Position numbers and translations under genes: made by a program
Assembly (NCBI GenBank): GCA_001770355.1
Contig: MEQV01000259.1
Span: 1 to 8,880, forward strand
From: Betaproteobacteria bacterium RIFCSPLOWO2_02_FULL_62_17
GTDB lineage: Bacteria > Pseudomonadota > Gammaproteobacteria > Burkholderiales > SG8-39
Direction: 5' to 3'
DNA length: 8,880 nucleotides
Notes under the pieces: generated by a model
Told to the model about the DNA's origin: nothing
What the model saw: only the letters and a program-made list of their open reading frames with translations
Databases searched by the model: none
Shown here: positions 7,074 to 8,880 of the stretch, piece after piece
Layout of the letters: each line of letters begins with the position of its first letter
Numbering within the stretch: the first letter of the stretch is position 1

Positions 7074-7089
7074 GGTGTCCACGGACACC
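7074..7089. terminator. Hairpin 2 in the proB/CNP1 convergent spacer, possible bidirectional terminator
   Basis: A perfect inverted repeat, GGTGTCC-AC-GGACACC (7-base arms), lies between two convergent genes. Neither strand has a U-tract next to it, so it is not a classical intrinsic terminator. The position fits a transcript 3'-end structure for one or both genes. Confidence 0.4.
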
Positions 7090-7126
7090 TGGAAACTTGA
7101 AAATCGAGCGCGGGGCAAAGAGCCAA

Positions 7127-7765
7127 TTACCTGCGTGTTCGCCCCCTTGCGTGTCCACCGTATTTGATCGCGTCAACCGCTTCCGACGTGCTGGAAACAA
7201 TAATCCTCTCAGGACAGAAGAAATCCTCAAAGAGGACAGCGTGCGCAGGATTTACTTGCGGTCGCCCGATGGCAGTCCAGCCCGGATTCCTCGCTGCCAC
7301 CCAAGTTTCATCTGCCCGGCCAACCGCGTATATCTTTTTTTCCTGCGTCTGGCATCGCAGGCCTTCAAAACTGACATTGGACGCCCCTTTGTCACTGCGC
7401 GCAACCAAAGTGAAACGCACCACGCCGTCCGCTCCGACATTGATTGATTCCGTATCAACGAAAAACCGGAAACTGGTGACTGGTCCGATGTCGATCTGCT
7501 TTAGATTGGAGTCCTTGGGATAGGGCGGCAACTGGGTTTTCTGCTCCTCCCAGGACTTATCATCGAAATCTTTGTTCAAAGGCGACAGCACCTGTGCCTG
7601 CACAGCATTCACGAACATGCAATTGACCACGAAGATGGCCGATGCCACCGCAAGCCATCGATTCGTCCTTGGTTCAGGCCAAGTATCGCCATCGCTTCCG
7701 CTTGGTCCAAGCGATACAGCGGAGATCCCACCCGGCTTGCGAGCCGATTTACAAAGAGAAATCAC
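7127..7765 (-). CDS. CNP1-like family exported protein
   Basis: Protein of the CNP1-like family (named from a cryptic neisserial protein), whose function is unknown. The reading frame gives 212 residues from a GTG at 7765. A basic stretch ending RTNR (33-36) precedes a hydrophobic segment (about 37-54) and an AVQA-Q sequence that suits signal peptidase cleavage after residue 57. The mature part (about 155 residues) contains DKSWEEQKTQLPPYPK, DIGPVTSFRFFVD, GVVRFTLVARS and LRCQTQEKKIYAVG. Its two cysteines, C138 and C184, could form a disulfide in the periplasm. There is no lipobox. The GTG overlaps the end of the DUF3501 gene by 17 bases and lacks a clear ribosome binding site. No other ATG, GTG or TTG lies between it and the signal peptide, so the roughly 35-residue leader is odd. 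Probably translated from the same transcript as the DUF3501 gene. Confidence 0.85.
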   Translation of the reverse strand: MISLCKSARKPGGISAVSLGPSGSDGDTWPEPRTNRWLAVASAIFVVNCMFVNAVQAQVLSPLNKDFDDKSWEEQKTQLPPYPKDSNLKQIDIGPVTSFRFFVDTESINVGADGVVRFTLVARSDKGASNVSFEGLRCQTQEKKIYAVGRADETWVAARNPGWTAIGRPQVNPAHAVLFEDFFCPERIIVSSTSEAVDAIKYGGHARGRTRR

Positions 7766-8333
7766 GGAGCAACGACTGACGAACCTGGGCGGGCACAGTC
7801 ACGCCGCCGGAATAGGTTTCATGATCCACACCAACAAACAGGTCGCTTCCCGTTCTTAGCGCCTGCACCGATACATCGTCAAACTCAAACCGCAGGAAAT
7901 GCACGGAAGACGTTTTATCGGCATTTTCGCGGTCGAGGTCTTCATCGGCGATAGCAAACGTCTTTGGGCAGTCACCGGCCTGCATCCACACCTTGTCTTC
8001 AATGCCGATAAGCCCTGCCAGGCATTTTGCCCGCTCGGTCGCATCTTCATATTCAAGCATCATGGTCGCCTTGAGATTGCGCCCGTCAGGCACCAGGGGG
8101 TTATAGGCCTCAAGCTCTTCCTGAATACCGCTTTCCTCGAATATCTTCTCCACACGCAGCATTTCTTGGATCTGATACCTGATAGTGAGTTCGTCCTCGA
8201 AATGCAGAACAAGGTGCGCGCCAATCTGCACCATGCGGTTTTTCTTGTGGGCGATGATTCTGGATCTGAAGGCAGCCCGCTCCTTGGCGTAGGCCTCCAG
8301 TGTCAGCAGGTTTTCTCGTCTTATTTTTGCCAC
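7749..8333 (-). CDS. DUF3501 family protein
   Basis: Cytoplasmic protein of the uncharacterised DUF3501 family, 194 residues from the GTG at 8333, with no signal peptide or membrane segment. Family-like blocks include an N-terminal AKIRREN-LL, FRSRIIAHKKNRMVQIG, FEDELTIRYQIQEMLRVEKIFE, EELEAYNPLVPDGRN-KAT, AIADEDLDRENADKTSSVHFLRFE and VGVDHETYSGGVTVP. Conserved H, E and D residues could bind a metal, but this is a guess. Start choice: the GTG at 8333 gives the usual short N-terminus and has CGGGGTG about 9 bases upstream; a GTG at 8345 would add four residues. It sits just after the Fe-S protein gene and overlaps the CNP1-like gene, so all three appear to form an operon. From memory, DUF3501 genes often neighbour rubrerythrin and GlpC/HdrD-like genes, which hints at a redox or peroxide role; not shown here. 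Confidence 0.88.
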   Translation of the reverse strand: MAKIRRENLLTLEAYAKERAAFRSRIIAHKKNRMVQIGAHLVLHFEDELTIRYQIQEMLRVEKIFEESGIQEELEAYNPLVPDGRNLKATMMLEYEDATERAKCLAGLIGIEDKVWMQAGDCPKTFAIADEDLDRENADKTSSVHFLRFEFDDVSVQALRTGSDLFVGVDHETYSGGVTVPAQVRQSLLRDFSL

Positions 8334-8354
8334 GTCTTTGCACACCCCGAAAAA

Positions 8355-8880
8355 CTACAACTGATAAGCAATCCGCAAAAGACTCAACGGGTGCTCTTTC
8401 TTTGCCTGCGTCGTGCCCAAGCCTTGTTCGATATGGCGCCCAGCGATAGGACAGTCGGAACTGATGTAATCGGGCGTGTTCTGGGCCATTGCCCGGAACA
8501 CAGGCGCACCGATTTTCATGGAATTCTCGAAATACTCGACCTTGACACCCCAGGTACCGTCATGCCCGGCGCAACGCTCCACGGTGCTGACGACCGTTTC
8601 GGGTATTGATTCAAGCATCTCCCTGGTCTTCAACCCGATTTTCTGCACTCTTGAATGGCAGGGTACATGATATGAAACCTTTCCCAGGCCTTGCTTGAAA
8701 TCGGTCTTCAATAGACCATCTTTCATCCGCAGTACAAAGAATTCGAAAGGGTCGAACATGGCTTTGGAAACCAGTGCAACACCCGCATCTTCAGGGAAAA
8801 GTAACGGCAGTTCCTGCTTGAACATCAATGTGCAGGAAGGAACCGCAGACAGAATTGCGTAGCCCTGCTCCGCCAGTCTT
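8355..8880 (-). CDS. GlpC/HdrD-like (Fe-S)-binding oxidoreductase subunit (partial, N-terminus outside window)
   Basis: The C-terminal 174 residues of a protein related to the cysteine-rich (CCG) domains of anaerobic glycerol-3-phosphate dehydrogenase subunit C and heterodisulfide reductase. The frame stays open to the right edge, so the N-terminal part, which in relatives carries 4Fe-4S ferredoxin motifs, is not visible. Counting from the first full codon, landmarks are PSCTLMFKQELPLL (C16), YHVPCHSRVQKIG (C74), ERCAGHDGTWGVK (C103), SSDCPIAGRHI (C143) and the ending HPLSLLRIAYQL. This fits a subunit that moves electrons through a membrane-side or soluble chain, but the partner and substrate are unknown. 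Compared with classical CCG domains, the CCG triplet reads CAG and the final CxxC reads CPIA. The DUF3501 gene starts about 20 bases downstream, indicating an operon. It is not a dedicated glpC, since no glpA or glpB is in view. Confidence 0.85.
   Translation of the reverse strand, partial: RLAEQGYAILSAVPSCTLMFKQELPLLFPEDAGVALVSKAMFDPFEFFVLRMKDGLLKTDFKQGLGKVSYHVPCHSRVQKIGLKTREMLESIPETVVSTVERCAGHDGTWGVKVEYFENSMKIGAPVFRAMAQNTPDYISSDCPIAGRHIEQGLGTTQAKKEHPLSLLRIAYQL

Noticed and set aside
7899..8609. A 236-codon plus-strand frame opposite DUF3501 and the Fe-S protein
   Set aside because: The opposite strand carries two family-recognisable proteins in tight operon order. The plus-strand frame spans their junction and resembles nothing.

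Overview
The window looks like chromosomal core DNA of a betaproteobacterium, probably of the Nitrosomonadales/Burkholderiales type. This rests on the gene order (pilR-pilS-PP0621-tRNA-Pro-ispB diverging from rplU-rpmA-obgE-proB), the CNP1-like and DUF3501 proteins, the fairly GC-rich coding sequence and the protein sequences. No mobile element, CRISPR array, phage gene or rRNA was seen. No gene-free stretch exceeds about 215 bases.

Region 1 (1-2686, minus strand) is a regulatory unit. In transcription order it holds a tRNA-Pro(CGG), a 72-residue membrane-anchored Cys-rich PP0621-type protein, the PilS histidine kinase, and the PilR sigma-54 activator, which runs off the left edge. The three protein genes are packed tightly: 9 bases separate PP0621 from pilS, and pilR most likely starts inside the end of pilS. 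In characterised relatives PilS/PilR controls type IV pilin expression.

Region 2 (2687-4047) holds ispB (minus strand), which makes the polyprenyl side chain of respiratory quinones, and a 213-base divergent spacer. The spacer carries a near-consensus sigma-70 promoter for the ribosomal genes and a short perfect palindrome. ispB starts with TTG and has no convincing Shine-Dalgarno sequence.

Region 3 (4048-6996, plus strand) is the housekeeping cluster rplU-rpmA (ribosomal proteins L21 and L27), a strong intrinsic terminator, obgE (ribosome-associated GTPase) and proB (glutamate 5-kinase with PUA domain). obgE and proB are 2 bases apart.

Region 4 (6997-8880, minus strand) converges on proB. 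It encodes, in transcription order, the C-terminal part of a GlpC/HdrD-like Fe-S oxidoreductase subunit (cut by the right edge), a DUF3501 protein and an exported CNP1-like protein. Spacing is tight to overlapping, so this looks like one operon. It is the least understood part of the window and the best candidate for an undescribed function. The Fe-S protein has lost several of the cysteines that normally define its cluster-binding motif.
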